Part shown: piece after piece, positions 1 to 6,508 of the stretch
Position numbering within the stretch: position 1 is the first letter of the stretch
How the letters are laid out: every line of letters begins with the position of its first letter
Assembly (NCBI GenBank): GCA_030606765.1
Contig: JAUWFX010000100.1
Span: 1 to 7,040, forward strand
Source of the DNA: Dehalococcoidia bacterium
GTDB lineage: Bacteria > Chloroflexota > Dehalococcoidia > GIF9 > AB-539-J10
Reading direction: 5' to 3'
DNA: 7,040 nucleotides
Made by a program: the position numbers and the translations under genes
The notes under the pieces: generated by a model
Told to the model about the DNA's origin: nothing
The model's input: only the letters and a program-made list of their open reading frames with translations
The model's database searches: none

Positions 1-237
1 CCCGGCAAGGCAACGGCTGATTATTTGAATAAAGTCATAAGGCGCATTACTTTCGGTGGCGCCCTCTTTCTGGCTATAGTGGCACTTATGCCCTTCATTG
101 CTCAAGAAATTACCGGCGTCACAGCATTGGTAATCCAGAGCACCGCCATGCTTATAGCTGTTGGTGTGGCTCTAGATACCATGAAGCAATTAGAGGCTCA
201 ACTAACCATGCGCCGCTACGAGGGTTTCCTAAAATAA
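1..237 (+). CDS. secY: SecY preprotein translocase subunit, C-terminal part (5' end outside the window)
   Basis: The reading frame is open from base 1 and ends at TAA 235-237, giving the last 78 residues of SecY. SecY is the channel subunit of the SecYEG translocon in the cytoplasmic membrane. Two hydrophobic stretches are visible: GALFLAIVALMPFIA and ALVIQSTAMLIAVGVAL. They correspond to the last two transmembrane helices of the family. They are followed by the SecY signature ALDTMKQLEAQL and the cytoplasmic tail MRRYEGFLK. A TTG at 25 is not a real start, because the SecY-like PGKATADYL lies upstream of it in the same frame. The stop codon shares its last A with the adk start (TAATG), which suggests translational coupling. 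Family assignment is firm; only the 3' third of the gene can be seen. Confidence 0.95.
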   Translation, partial: PGKATADYLNKVIRRITFGGALFLAIVALMPFIAQEITGVTALVIQSTAMLIAVGVALDTMKQLEAQLTMRRYEGFLK

Positions 238-890
238 TGCACATCATCATGCTAGGTGCTCCGGGGGCAGGGAAGGGAACTCAGGCAGATATTCTCTCTA
301 AAGAGATGAATTTACCTCATATAGCCTCCGGCGATTTGTTTCGTCAGGCGCTAGAGGAAAGGACCGAGATTGGGCTCTTGGCGAAAAGCTATATGGATAA
401 GGGAGAACTAGTTCCTGATGAGGTAGCCATAAAAATGATTCTGGGAAAAATTAATCAACCAGACTGTGCCTCTGGCTGTCTTCTCGATGGCTTTCCGCGG
501 ACTTTGCATCAAGCTAAATTTTTAGACGAAGCCCTTAGTGGGCAAGGAAAAACCATAGATAAGGCAATATACATTGAAGTGCCCAATGAAGAGTTAGTGA
601 AGCGCCTCAGTGGAAGGCGGCTTTGCCGAGTTTGTCAGACATCATATCACATAATAAATTCACCGCCTAAAACGCCGGAGAAATGCGATAAATGCGGTGG
701 CGCATTGTATCAACGTTCTGATGACAGGGAGGAAACAGTAAAGGACCGACTTAGTATTTTCTTTACTCAAACTGTTCCCATCCTTGATTATTATAAAAAA
801 CAAGATAAACTAATTAGGGTCAATGGTAACCTGGGAATACAGGGGGTGGCTAGAGAAATAATCTCTGCCATCAAAGCAGGGATAAAATAA
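237..890 (+). CDS. adk: Adenylate kinase, zinc-binding long form
   Basis: This cytosolic enzyme interconverts ATP + AMP and 2 ADP. The 217-residue protein has the P-loop GAPGAGKGT at residues 7-15, the AMP-site motif DGFPRT at 84-89, and RSDDREETVKDRL at 160-172, which includes conserved arginine and aspartate residues. The LID domain carries Cys130, Cys133, Cys150 and Cys153 as two CxxC pairs. This is the zinc-binding LID of Gram-positive-type long adenylate kinases; the E. coli enzyme lacks these cysteines. Length matches the family (about 215). The ATG overlaps the secY stop by one base, with GAGGG at 220-224 as a rather distant ribosome-binding site. The stop abuts the map start with no spacer. 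The secY-adk-map-infA order is classic. No defects are seen. Confidence 0.97.
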   Translation: MHIIMLGAPGAGKGTQADILSKEMNLPHIASGDLFRQALEERTEIGLLAKSYMDKGELVPDEVAIKMILGKINQPDCASGCLLDGFPRTLHQAKFLDEALSGQGKTIDKAIYIEVPNEELVKRLSGRRLCRVCQTSYHIINSPPKTPEKCDKCGGALYQRSDDREETVKDRLSIFFTQTVPILDYYKKQDKLIRVNGNLGIQGVAREIISAIKAGIK

Positions 891-1628
891 ATGGTGATTA
901 TAAAATCTGACGAGGAAATAGTCATTATGAGAAAGTGTGGCAAAATCCTCGCCGCTATTTTGGATAAACTAAGAGCGGAAGTAAGACCGGGGATTAAGAC
1001 TGGCCAGTTAGACATAATCATGGCCGAAGAATCAGAGAAGAAGGGAGTTATACCTTCTTTTAAGAACTATCGCGGCTTCCCCGCCAATTTATGTGTCTCG
1101 GTAAATGATGAGATAGTTCACGGCATTCCCGGTGAGCGAATACTACAAGAAGGAGACATTGTTTCTTTAGATGTAGGAGCAAAACTTAATGGATTTCATA
1201 CCGATGCCGCCATAACTATTGGTGTGGGACAGATAAGTAAGGAGGCTGAGGAACTTATCGCGATCACAGAAGGTAGTTTAAAGTCGGGCATCGCTCAAGC
1301 TATAAGTGGAGCACAGATAGGGGACATCTCATTTGCTATTCAACATTACGTTGAATCCGAAGGATTTTCTGTGGTTAGAGAATATACCGGGCATGGCGTA
1401 GGTCGGGACTTGCATGAAGAGCCCCAAATACCTAATTTTGTGGTTGGGAAAGGCCCCTTGCTTCGCAGAGGTATGGCTCTGGCTATTGAGCCTATGGTTA
1501 ATGTCGGAGATTGGCACACTAAATTGGCAGCTAATCAATGGACGGTGCTTACGGCTGATGGAAGTCTTTCAGCACATTTTGAACATACCATTGTCATAAC
1601 TGATAATGGAGCTGAGACACTTGTTTAG
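891..1628 (+). CDS. map: Methionine aminopeptidase, type I
   Basis: This enzyme removes the initiator methionine from nascent proteins once the formyl group is gone; it is a cytosolic dinuclear metalloprotease. The 245-residue protein shows the type I pattern. The five metal ligands can be placed at Asp94 (SLDVGA), Asp105 (FHTDAA), His168 (GHGVGR), Glu200 (AIEPM) and Glu231 (HFEHT). His78 (VNDEIVHG) and His175 (DLHEEP) are the expected substrate-site histidines. There is no N-terminal zinc-finger extension and no type II insert. The ATG directly follows the adk TAA, so expression probably depends on coupling, with AGGG near 878-881 as a modest ribosome-binding site. All key residues are present, so it should be active. 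Confidence 0.97.
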   Translation: MVIIKSDEEIVIMRKCGKILAAILDKLRAEVRPGIKTGQLDIIMAEESEKKGVIPSFKNYRGFPANLCVSVNDEIVHGIPGERILQEGDIVSLDVGAKLNGFHTDAAITIGVGQISKEAEELIAITEGSLKSGIAQAISGAQIGDISFAIQHYVESEGFSVVREYTGHGVGRDLHEEPQIPNFVVGKGPLLRRGMALAIEPMVNVGDWHTKLAANQWTVLTADGSLSAHFEHTIVITDNGAETLV

Positions 1629-1642
1629 GTATGATGTAAGAA

Positions 1643-1861
1643 ATGGCTAAGAAAGAGAGGATAGAAGTTGAAGGCAAAGTGATTACAGTCTTACCTAATA
1701 CCATGTTTCGCGTCGAGTTGGCCAATGGACATCAAGTATTGGCTCATATCTCGGGTAAGATGAGAAAGCACTATATCAAGATTTTACCTGGGGATAGAGT
1801 TCTGATAGAACTTTCCCCTTATGATTTGAGTCGGGGCAGGGTTACATATCGGCTTAAATAG
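1643..1861 (+). CDS. infA: Translation initiation factor IF-1
   Basis: IF1 binds the A site of the 30S subunit and works with IF2 and IF3 during initiation. The 72-residue length equals the usual bacterial size. The sequence is a single S1-like OB fold running from [18 protein letters not shown], through [23 protein letters not shown], to the ending [10 protein letters not shown]; all are hallmark IF1 segments. It starts 14 nt after the map stop, and the upstream GTAAGA is only a weak Shine-Dalgarno match. It is followed by a 59-nt gap that holds a strong promoter-like sequence, so infA may be the last gene of the upstream transcription segment, with read-through into rpmJ. Confidence 0.97.
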   Translation: MAKKERIEVEGKVITVLPNTMFRVELANGHQVLAHISGKMRKHYIKILPGDRVLIELSPYDLSRGRVTYRLK

Positions 1862-1862
1862 T

Positions 1863-1891
1863 TTGACAGGTTAATTAAGAAGGTTTATCAT
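1863..1891 (+). promoter_or_regulatory. Candidate sigma70-type promoter upstream of rpmJ
   Basis: TTGACA at 1863-1868 and TATCAT at 1886-1891 are separated by exactly 17 nt. That is a perfect -35 and a 5/6 match to the -10 consensus TATAAT. The pair lies in the only sizeable gap of the operon before rpsI, just after the infA stop. Transcription would start near 1898, about 22 nt before the rpmJ ATG. It would give the rpmJ-rpsM-rpsK-rpsD-rpoA-rplQ segment its own promoter. The call rests on sequence match and position only. Confidence 0.65.
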
Positions 1892-1920
1892 AACAGGGTT
1901 TGTTTGAATGGTGATTGGAA

Positions 1921-2034
1921 ATGAAAGTAAGAGCTTCGGTTAAGCCAATATGTAGAAAATGTAAAGTTATCAGGCGGGAAGGGGTGGTTAGGGTTATCTG
2001 TGAGAATCCAAAGCACAAACAGAGGCAGGGGTAA
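1921..2034 (+). CDS. rpmJ: 50S ribosomal protein L36 (bL36), zinc-ribbon form
   Basis: This 37-residue gene encodes L36, a small 23S rRNA-binding protein of the large subunit. The sequence begins [19 protein letters not shown] and ends NPKHKQRQG. It has the zinc-ribbon pattern Cys11, Cys14, Cys27 and His32, so it is the cysteine-containing (zinc-bound) paralogue type. The ATG at 1921 has GGTGATT (1910-1916) as a weak ribosome-binding site. The upstream ATG at 1908 is in another frame and soon hits a stop. It ends 6 nt before rpsM, the usual infA-rpmJ-rpsM arrangement. Confidence 0.96.
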   Translation: MKVRASVKPICRKCKVIRREGVVRVICENPKHKQRQG

Positions 2035-2040
2035 TAAACA

Positions 2041-2430
2041 ATGGCACGTATTGCTGGTGTAGACCTTCCTAAAGATAAGCCAATTTGGGTAGCATTGCAG
2101 AGTATTTATGGCATTGGTGCTTCATCAAGCCAGCGCATTTTGGCAGCCACTGGTATCGACTCTGGCCTTAGAGTTAAGGAGCTTAGTGAAGAACAGGTTG
2201 GCCAGATTCGAGATGTTCTTGACAAACAATACAAACTGGAAGGAGATCTTAGGAGAGAGGTTCAATCTAATATAAAGCGGCTTATTGAAATTAGTTGCTA
2301 TCGAGGCACAAGACACCGCATGAGGTTACCAGTCCATGGACAAAGAACGCGCACAAATGCCCGAACTAAAAGAGGGCCAAGGAAAACAGTGGCCGGTCGA
2401 GGGCAAAGACGGGGCATAGGTAAAAAGTAA
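2041..2430 (+). CDS. rpsM: 30S ribosomal protein S13 (uS13)
   Basis: S13 sits in the head of the 30S subunit and contacts the P-site tRNA and bridges to the 50S subunit. The 129-residue protein starts [10 protein letters not shown] and has the helix-hairpin-helix-like segment [14 protein letters not shown] at 21-34. The signature [20 protein letters not shown] begins at residue 87, followed by the basic tail [23 protein letters not shown], which in known structures reaches the tRNA. Length is slightly above the usual 118-125. It starts 6 nt after rpmJ. Its stop lies inside the ribosome-binding site of rpsK, which fits coupled translation. Confidence 0.97.
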   Translation: MARIAGVDLPKDKPIWVALQSIYGIGASSSQRILAATGIDSGLRVKELSEEQVGQIRDVLDKQYKLEGDLRREVQSNIKRLIEISCYRGTRHRMRLPVHGQRTRTNARTKRGPRKTVAGRGQRRGIGKK

Positions 2431-2447
2431 GGAGCTTGTTTTAACAA

Positions 2448-2831
2448 ATGCCGAAGAAGAAAAGGGCTCATAAAGCCCATAAAAAGGTTAACGAAGGCAA
2501 AGCTTACATCCAATCCACTTTCAATAACACGACTGTTACCATTACTGATATGGAAGGTAACGTTATCGCCTGGGGGAGTTCTGGTAGTGCAGGATTTAAG
2601 GGTTCCAGGAAAGGAACCCCTTACGCTGCTCAAATAGCTGCCAGAGATGCAGCACATCGAGCAATGGGTGATGGCTTGCGCCGAGTCGAGGTGTATATAA
2701 AAGGTCCTGGTAGTGGACGAGAGGCAGCTATTCGTGCCTTACAGGCCTCCGGAATTACTGTTACAGCTATCAGAGACGTGACTCCGATTCCCCATAATGG
2801 CTGTCGTCCACGAGGGAGGCGAAGGGTATAA
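2448..2831 (+). CDS. rpsK: 30S ribosomal protein S11 (uS11)
   Basis: S11 lies on the 30S platform near the E site and the anti-Shine-Dalgarno end of 16S rRNA. The 127-residue protein has a basic N terminus ([13 protein letters not shown]), FNNT at 25-28, [14 protein letters not shown] at 49-62, [14 protein letters not shown] at 85-98 and the invariant ending [24 protein letters not shown] at 2429-2434 overlaps the rpsM stop and serves as its ribosome-binding site, although the 13-nt spacing is long. It is followed by rpsD after a single base. The sequence is full length with no anomalies. Confidence 0.97.
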   Translation: MPKKKRAHKAHKKVNEGKAYIQSTFNNTTVTITDMEGNVIAWGSSGSAGFKGSRKGTPYAAQIAARDAAHRAMGDGLRRVEVYIKGPGSGREAAIRALQASGITVTAIRDVTPIPHNGCRPRGRRRV

Positions 2832-2832
2832 A

Positions 2833-3465
2833 ATGGCGCGCTATACAGGCCCGGTTTGTCGCCTATGTCGTCGTTTTGGGGACAAGCTGATGCTCAAAGG
2901 CGAGAAGTGCACTACACCTAAATGTCCTGTAGAGAAAAGGAATGCTCCTCCTGGTGGGCATCCTCTAACTCGAAGGCGCAGAGGGATTTCCGACCGCGGA
3001 CTTCAATTGCGCGAAAAGCAAAAGGTTCGTTTTAGCTATGGTGTCCTGGAGCGACAATTTCGCAGGTTTTTTGCCGAGGCCAAAAAAGGCCCTAGCACCA
3101 CTGGCGAAAACCTTCTCATATTGCTGGAGCGGAGATTGGATAATGTGGTTTATCGCTTGGGCTTTGCTGACTCACGTGCCCAGGCCAGGCAAATAGTTCG
3201 GCATGGCCATATAACTGTCAATGATCGCAAAACAGATATTCCTTCCTTTCTGGTGAAATCGGGAAACGTTATAAAGTGGCGAGAGGCTAGTAAAAAAACG
3301 GAATATTATAAAAGAGTAGCTGAGGAAATTGAGGGAAAAATTATCCCTAATTGGTTAAGCTTGGACAAAGAAAGCATGACAGGTAAAGTGTTAAATTTGC
3401 CTGGCAAGGACGATATTGAAGCTGGTTTTGGTGAGAAAGCTATTGTTGAATATTACTCGAGGTGA
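2833..3465 (+). CDS. rpsD: 30S ribosomal protein S4 (uS4), zinc-binding form
   Basis: S4 is a primary 16S rRNA-binding assembly protein, and in several bacteria it represses its own operon. I chose ATG 2833 (210 residues, [10 protein letters not shown]...). The in-frame ATG at 2797 would add 12 residues that merely overlap the conserved rpsK end, whereas MARYTGP is the family start and GGGAGG lies about 12 nt upstream. Cys9, Cys12, Cys26 and Cys31 form the N-terminal zinc site of the C+ type of S4. The S4 RNA-binding domain begins around residue 98 ([23 protein letters not shown]). The protein ends [11 protein letters not shown], the usual S4 end. No operator structure for autoregulation could be identified by eye. 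Confidence 0.96.
   Translation: MARYTGPVCRLCRRFGDKLMLKGEKCTTPKCPVEKRNAPPGGHPLTRRRRGISDRGLQLREKQKVRFSYGVLERQFRRFFAEAKKGPSTTGENLLILLERRLDNVVYRLGFADSRAQARQIVRHGHITVNDRKTDIPSFLVKSGNVIKWREASKKTEYYKRVAEEIEGKIIPNWLSLDKESMTGKVLNLPGKDDIEAGFGEKAIVEYYSR
3459..3465 (+). promoter_or_regulatory. Strong ribosome-binding site of rpoA overlapping the rpsD stop
   Basis: GAGGTGA ends on the rpsD TGA stop, and the GAGG core lies 6 nt before the rpoA ATG at 3469. This is one of the best Shine-Dalgarno matches in the window. The overlap means ribosomes finishing rpsD sit on the rpoA initiation site, which favours coupled expression. Confidence 0.85.
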
Positions 3466-3468
3466 ACT

Positions 3469-4389
3469 ATGCCCGAATTGTCTATCCCCACTGTAACTTG
3501 TGTTGAAAGCACTGGTAATTATGGTCGTTTTCTTGCTGAACCTCTAGAGCCAGGTTTTGGTGTCACTCTAGGTAATGCCTTGCGGCGTGTGCTTCTCAGT
3601 TCTTTGCCTGGTGCTGCGGTAACTTGGGTCAGTATCGAAGGAATTCAGCATGAATTCTCTCCCATTCCTTATGTTAAAGAAGATGCTATGGAGTTCTTAC
3701 TGAATATCAGGCAACTGAGACTCTGCCCTCTTTCCCGTCAGCCCGGGCAGTTGTTCTTGAAAGTAGAAGGGGAAGGCAAGGTCTGTGCAGGTGATATTAA
3801 ACCCTCGGCTGACTTTCGTATTGCCAATCCAGAACTTTATTTAGCTTCTTTAGACTCCCCCCAAGCCAAGCTTCACGTCGAACTTAACGTGGAGCTGGGG
3901 AAAGGTTATGTACTGGCTAAATCGACTGACGGTTTACCTGTGGGAGCACTGCCAGTAGATGCCATCTTCACCCCAGTGCGGGAAGTGAATTTTTCTGTAG
4001 AATCTATCAAGCCTGGCCAGGAAGGAAGTTCAGAAAAGCTCATCCTGGAGATTTGGACCGATGCTACCATTTTCCCCTGGGAGGCGCTTAGTCAAAGTGC
4101 TATCATCTTAATTAATCAGTTTTCTTCTTTCAGGGATCTTGAAGTTCCCATGGCTAGAGCGTTGTCCCTTTTACCCGAGCAATATGATACCCCTCTGGGA
4201 GAACTAAATTTATCAACTCGCTCCTATAACAGTTTGAGGAGAGCGGGTATTTTCACTCTGGGACAATTAATAGAGAAAAGCAGGGAAGGTTTGCCACCGT
4301 TGCCTGGTTTAGGGGCAAAGTCTCGAGCCGAAGTGGAAGAATTAATGGCAAAAGTAAGCTCTCCTGTTTCTAAGATGAAAAGAGAATGA
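3469..4389 (+). CDS. rpoA: DNA-directed RNA polymerase subunit alpha
   Basis: The alpha dimer nucleates RNA polymerase assembly, and its C-terminal domain contacts UP elements and activators. The 306-residue protein has the N-terminal dimerisation/assembly domain with [20 protein letters not shown] at 29-48 and the [12 protein letters not shown] and [11 protein letters not shown] segments. After a linker (about 231-245) comes the C-terminal domain [20 protein letters not shown] and [16 protein letters not shown]. The DNA-contact residues of the E. coli alpha-CTD align to Arg251, Asn254, Leu256, Gly282, Lys284, Ser285 and Glu288, all kept. The position equivalent to E. coli Cys269 is Ser255. 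Length is a little short compared with E. coli (329) but normal. Its stop overlaps the rplQ start as ATGA. Confidence 0.97.
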   Translation: MPELSIPTVTCVESTGNYGRFLAEPLEPGFGVTLGNALRRVLLSSLPGAAVTWVSIEGIQHEFSPIPYVKEDAMEFLLNIRQLRLCPLSRQPGQLFLKVEGEGKVCAGDIKPSADFRIANPELYLASLDSPQAKLHVELNVELGKGYVLAKSTDGLPVGALPVDAIFTPVREVNFSVESIKPGQEGSSEKLILEIWTDATIFPWEALSQSAIILINQFSSFRDLEVPMARALSLLPEQYDTPLGELNLSTRSYNSLRRAGIFTLGQLIEKSREGLPPLPGLGAKSRAEVEELMAKVSSPVSKMKRE

Positions 4390-4739
4390 GACACAGGGTA
4401 GCAGGACGAAAGTTAAGTAGGGCGACAGAGCACAGGTGGGCGTTATACCGAAATCAAGTTACGGCACTTTTGGCTCACGAAAAGGTCACCACCACTGAAG
4501 CTAAAGCTAAAGAAGTTCGCAGTTTAGCAGAAAAAATGATCAGTTTAGGTAAGGATGGCAGTCTTGCCTCAAGGCGGGAAGCCTTAGCTTTTATTACTGA
4601 TAAAAAAGTGGTTGACAAGTTATTTGCTGAAATTGCTCCAGACTATGCTGACCGTAGCGGGGGTTATACAAGGTTGCTAAAGCTAGGACCTCGCCCTGGT
4701 GATAACGCGCCTATGGTTCAAATTGAATTGGTTAAGTAA
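4386..4739 (+). CDS. rplQ: 50S ribosomal protein L17 (bL17)
   Basis: L17 is a bacterial large-subunit protein near the exit-tunnel side. The 117-residue protein starts [23 protein letters not shown] and continues [29 protein letters not shown], both classic L17 blocks. It ends with [26 protein letters not shown], also typical. Its ATG overlaps the rpoA TGA (ATGA at 4386-4389), so rpoA and rplQ are translationally coupled, as in most bacteria. The 3' end overlaps the probable truA start. Confidence 0.97.
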   Translation: MRHRVAGRKLSRATEHRWALYRNQVTALLAHEKVTTTEAKAKEVRSLAEKMISLGKDGSLASRREALAFITDKKVVDKLFAEIAPDYADRSGGYTRLLKLGPRPGDNAPMVQIELVK

Positions 4740-5484
4740 GTTTATTTTGCTCATAGAATATGACGGCACCCAATATCATGGTTTGCAATGGCAAGTTGGC
4801 TTGCCTACCATTCAAAGTGAGCTTGAGCAAGCTATAAGGCGATTTTGCGGGCAAAGCAGCCGAGTTATGGCAGCTAGCAGAACTGATGCCGGTGTGCATG
4901 CCAAGGGACAAGTGGTGAGCTTCTGGGCGAAATCTACATTGGATACCATGACGCTAGTTAGAGCAATAAATTATTATTTACCCAGAGATATCGCAGTTCA
5001 AGCGGCTTACAGGGCTAGCGATGATTTCAATGTCCGACGCGACGCTCTGAGCCGGGAGTACCATTATCATATTTTAAGTAGCAATACCCGATCGCCGTTT
5101 AGTCGAAGGTTTGCTCTATTTGTGCCCAAAATACTAGACATACAGGCGATGAATGAGGCCTGCCAGCTTATCCAGGGCGAGCATGATTTTGCCTCCTTTG
5201 CCAGTTCTTTGGATGGCAGCAAGAGCACGCTGCGTAATGTTTACGAAGCGGGAATCGAGAAAAAAGGAGATTTTACCGTTTTCCGTATCGTGGCTAATTC
5301 CTTTTTGCCCCACCAAGTACGAAGCACCGTAGGTCTCTTAATCAGGCTGGGCCTGGGTAAGATAGGTATTGAAGGTTTTCGTGATATAATGGAGGCAAGG
5401 AGTTTGGGTTTAGCCGGTCCCTTGTCCCCTGCGTGTGGCTTATGCCTTAAGAGGGTCAATTATCCTGAGCCTTTGGGAAGCTAG
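4723..5484 (+). CDS. truA: tRNA pseudouridine(38-40) synthase TruA
   Basis: TruA converts uridines 38-40 in the anticodon arm of many tRNAs to pseudouridine. The family motif [15 protein letters not shown] is present, with catalytic Asp55 (numbered from TTG 4723), and HQVR near residue 197 matches the C-terminal HxVR motif. The start is uncertain because no ATG lies near the conserved [15 protein letters not shown] chose TTG 4723, giving [15 protein letters not shown], 253 residues and a 17-nt overlap with rplQ. GTG 4699 (261 residues) is the alternative. TTG 4747 would cut into the first strand. None has a clear ribosome-binding site, so coupling to rplQ is likely. The usual GWQ after the YxG motif reads GLQ here. 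It is otherwise complete. The stop is 2 nt before rplM. Confidence 0.93.
   Translation: MNWLSKFILLIEYDGTQYHGLQWQVGLPTIQSELEQAIRRFCGQSSRVMAASRTDAGVHAKGQVVSFWAKSTLDTMTLVRAINYYLPRDIAVQAAYRASDDFNVRRDALSREYHYHILSSNTRSPFSRRFALFVPKILDIQAMNEACQLIQGEHDFASFASSLDGSKSTLRNVYEAGIEKKGDFTVFRIVANSFLPHQVRSTVGLLIRLGLGKIGIEGFRDIMEARSLGLAGPLSPACGLCLKRVNYPEPLGS
5382..5390 (+). promoter_or_regulatory. Possible extended -10 promoter inside truA for rplM-rpsI
   Basis: TGATATAAT is a perfect extended -10 element (TG, one base, TATAAT) about 97 nt before the rplM ATG. No recognisable -35 hexamer lies 16-18 nt upstream, which extended -10 promoters can tolerate. The site lies in truA coding sequence (codons for Asp-Ile-Met), so chance is a real explanation. 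A separate rplM-rpsI promoter would make biological sense but is not shown. Confidence 0.25.
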
Positions 5485-5486
5485 AG

Positions 5487-5975
5487 ATGAAAACTTATAG
5501 TCCTAAAGCTAAAGATATCGAGCGGGAGTGGTGGGTTATTGATGCCACGGATAAAGCTCTGGGAAGAATAGCGACACAGATAGCTAAGTTGCTTATGGGC
5601 AAGCATAAGCCGATTTATGCTCCTCATATTGATACCGGTGACTATGTTGTGGTAATTAATGCTGCCAAAGTGAAGGTGACTGGGAAGAAGGCTGAACAAA
5701 AGATTTATTATAGACACACTGGATATCCCGGCGGCTTAAAGAGCCCCAGCTTTAAGGAAGTATTTAGTAAGGATCCTGCCCGTGTGATTGAACTTGCGAT
5801 TAAAGGGATGTTGCCTCATAATCGTTTAGGTAGAGCTATGTTTAAGAAACTGAAAGTCTATCCTGGAAATGAGCATCCTCACCAGGCTCAGACTTCCTTC
5901 CGTCGCCCTGAGCGAAGCGAAGGGCGCAAAATGACCGAGAACAAAGAAAACGAAATATTATCAAAGGAAAGGTGA
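5487..5975 (+). CDS. rplM: 50S ribosomal protein L13 (uL13) with an extended, repeat-derived C-terminal tail
   Basis: L13 is an early-assembling 23S rRNA-binding protein. The canonical part runs from [20 protein letters not shown] through [31 protein letters not shown] and [19 protein letters not shown] to EHPHQAQ at residues 129-135. Most L13 proteins end within roughly 10 residues of that motif (about 142-150 in total). This one has 162 residues. The extra tail [27 protein letters not shown] contains RPERSEGR at 140-147, which is the translation of a palindromic repeat (5902-5926). The rest of the tail is highly charged. The ATG has GGGAAG at 5475-5480 as ribosome-binding site. The TGA stop is embedded in the rpsI ribosome-binding site. 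Core function should be intact; the tail is probably exposed. Confidence 0.95.
   Translation: MKTYSPKAKDIEREWWVIDATDKALGRIATQIAKLLMGKHKPIYAPHIDTGDYVVVINAAKVKVTGKKAEQKIYYRHTGYPGGLKSPSFKEVFSKDPARVIELAIKGMLPHNRLGRAMFKKLKVYPGNEHPHQAQTSFRRPERSEGRKMTENKENEILSKER
5902..5926 (+). repeat. Palindromic repeat (TGAGCGAAGCGAA core) inside rplM
   Basis: The stem CGCCCT (5904-5909) pairs with AGGGCG (5921-5926) around the 11-nt loop GAGCGAAGCGA. Inside the loop, GC (5912-5913) can pair with GC (5917-5918) over a GAA triloop, flanked by two possible G-A pairs. The same loop and an equivalent stem recur at 6509-6532. In the rplM frame this copy encodes RPERSEGR and keeps the frame open. It looks like an inserted copy of a dispersed repeat; the insertion itself is inferred. 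Confidence 0.85.
5970..5975 (+). promoter_or_regulatory. Ribosome-binding site of rpsI overlapping the rplM stop
   Basis: AGGTGA, extended upstream as AAAGGTGA, includes the rplM TGA stop and lies 6 nt before the rpsI ATG at 5982. It lies about 44 nt downstream of the repeat hairpin in rplM, so the rpsI initiation region itself was left intact. Confidence 0.8.
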
Positions 5976-5981
5976 TGACTT

Positions 5982-6377
5982 ATGAGCGAGGAAAGTTACG
6001 TTTGGGGAACGGGTAAACGCAAGTGTGCCATAGCCCAAGCCAGGCTTTTCCCTGGCAAGGGAGAGATAATTGTCAATGATAAGCCCTATCAAGAAGCTTT
6101 CCCTCGCGTCGAGCATCGCCGTGCAATTGAACATCCTTTGCAGGCTACCAATACTATGGGCAAATTTTGTGTCATGGTAAAAGTGAATGGCGGTGGCCTC
6201 AGTGGTCAGGCTGGAGCCATTCGCCATGGGATTGCTCGAGCTCTTGTTAAAGAAAACGAGCTATTTAAGCCCATGTTACGTAAAGAAGGCTTGCTTACTC
6301 GGGACGCTAGAATCAAAGAACGTAAGAAATACGGACTCAAGCGAGCTCGTAAAGCCCCACAATATACCAAGCGCTAA
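5982..6377 (+). CDS. rpsI: 30S ribosomal protein S9 (uS9)
   Basis: S9 is in the 30S head, and its C-terminal tail reaches the P-site tRNA anticodon stem-loop. The 131-residue protein begins MSEESYVWGTGKRKCAIAQARLFPGKGEIIVN. It contains the signature GGLSGQAGAIRHGIARAL at 71-88 and LLTRDARIKERKKYGLKRARKAPQYTKR at the end. The universal terminal Lys-Arg pair is present, with Thr in place of the usual Ser before it. It directly follows rplM in the near-universal rplM-rpsI pair. It is the last gene of the operon, and the following stretch has no gene until the tRNA. Confidence 0.97.
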   Translation: MSEESYVWGTGKRKCAIAQARLFPGKGEIIVNDKPYQEAFPRVEHRRAIEHPLQATNTMGKFCVMVKVNGGGLSGQAGAIRHGIARALVKENELFKPMLRKEGLLTRDARIKERKKYGLKRARKAPQYTKR

Positions 6378-6410
6378 CCGTGCTCCGACTTATCAATTGG
6401 CAGCGGGTGG

Positions 6411-6437
6411 CTGGTTTTTGGATTTTCTTTAAACCAG
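6411..6437 (+). repeat. Inverted repeat 34 nt after rpsI
   Basis: CTGGTTT (6411-6417) is perfectly complementary to AAACCAG (6431-6437), with a 13-nt T-rich loop. It lies where an operon terminator would be expected. However, the stem has only three G-C pairs and no T-run follows (ACTTTGG). It may be a weak terminator, an mRNA 3'-end stabiliser or chance. Confidence 0.4.
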
Positions 6438-6508
6438 ACTTTGGCAATTTGGTAGCTAAAGAAGGATAAGCCCGTCAGGCACTGATGATTGTTTAATAAC
6501 ATCCGTTT

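Noticed and set aside
2219..2247. TTGACA inside rpsM as a promoter
   Set aside because: The sequence 17 nt downstream (GGAGAT) is not a -10, so this is coincidental coding sequence.
2797..2832. Upstream in-frame ATG that would lengthen rpsD by 12 residues
   Set aside because: These codons overlap the conserved 3' end of rpsK, and the S4 family start MARYTGP begins at 2833 with a suitable GGGAGG upstream.
4612..4649. TTGACA inside rplQ as a -35 for truA
   Set aside because: No -10-like hexamer at 16-18 nt; the nearest candidate (TATGCT) is 26 nt away.
5961..6227. Open minus-strand frame opposite the rplM end and rpsI
   Set aside because: It is fully antisense to strongly conserved rpsI, matches no family I recognise and has no convincing start region. 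It is a coding shadow, as are the other minus-strand frames in the window.
6187..6432. Plus-strand frame overlapping the rpsI 3' half and running past its stop
   Set aside because: It is out of frame with rpsI and lacks protein-like features. The short stretch NRAPTYQ after the stop resembles the S9 tail KAPQYTK only loosely, so I do not call a duplicated tail.
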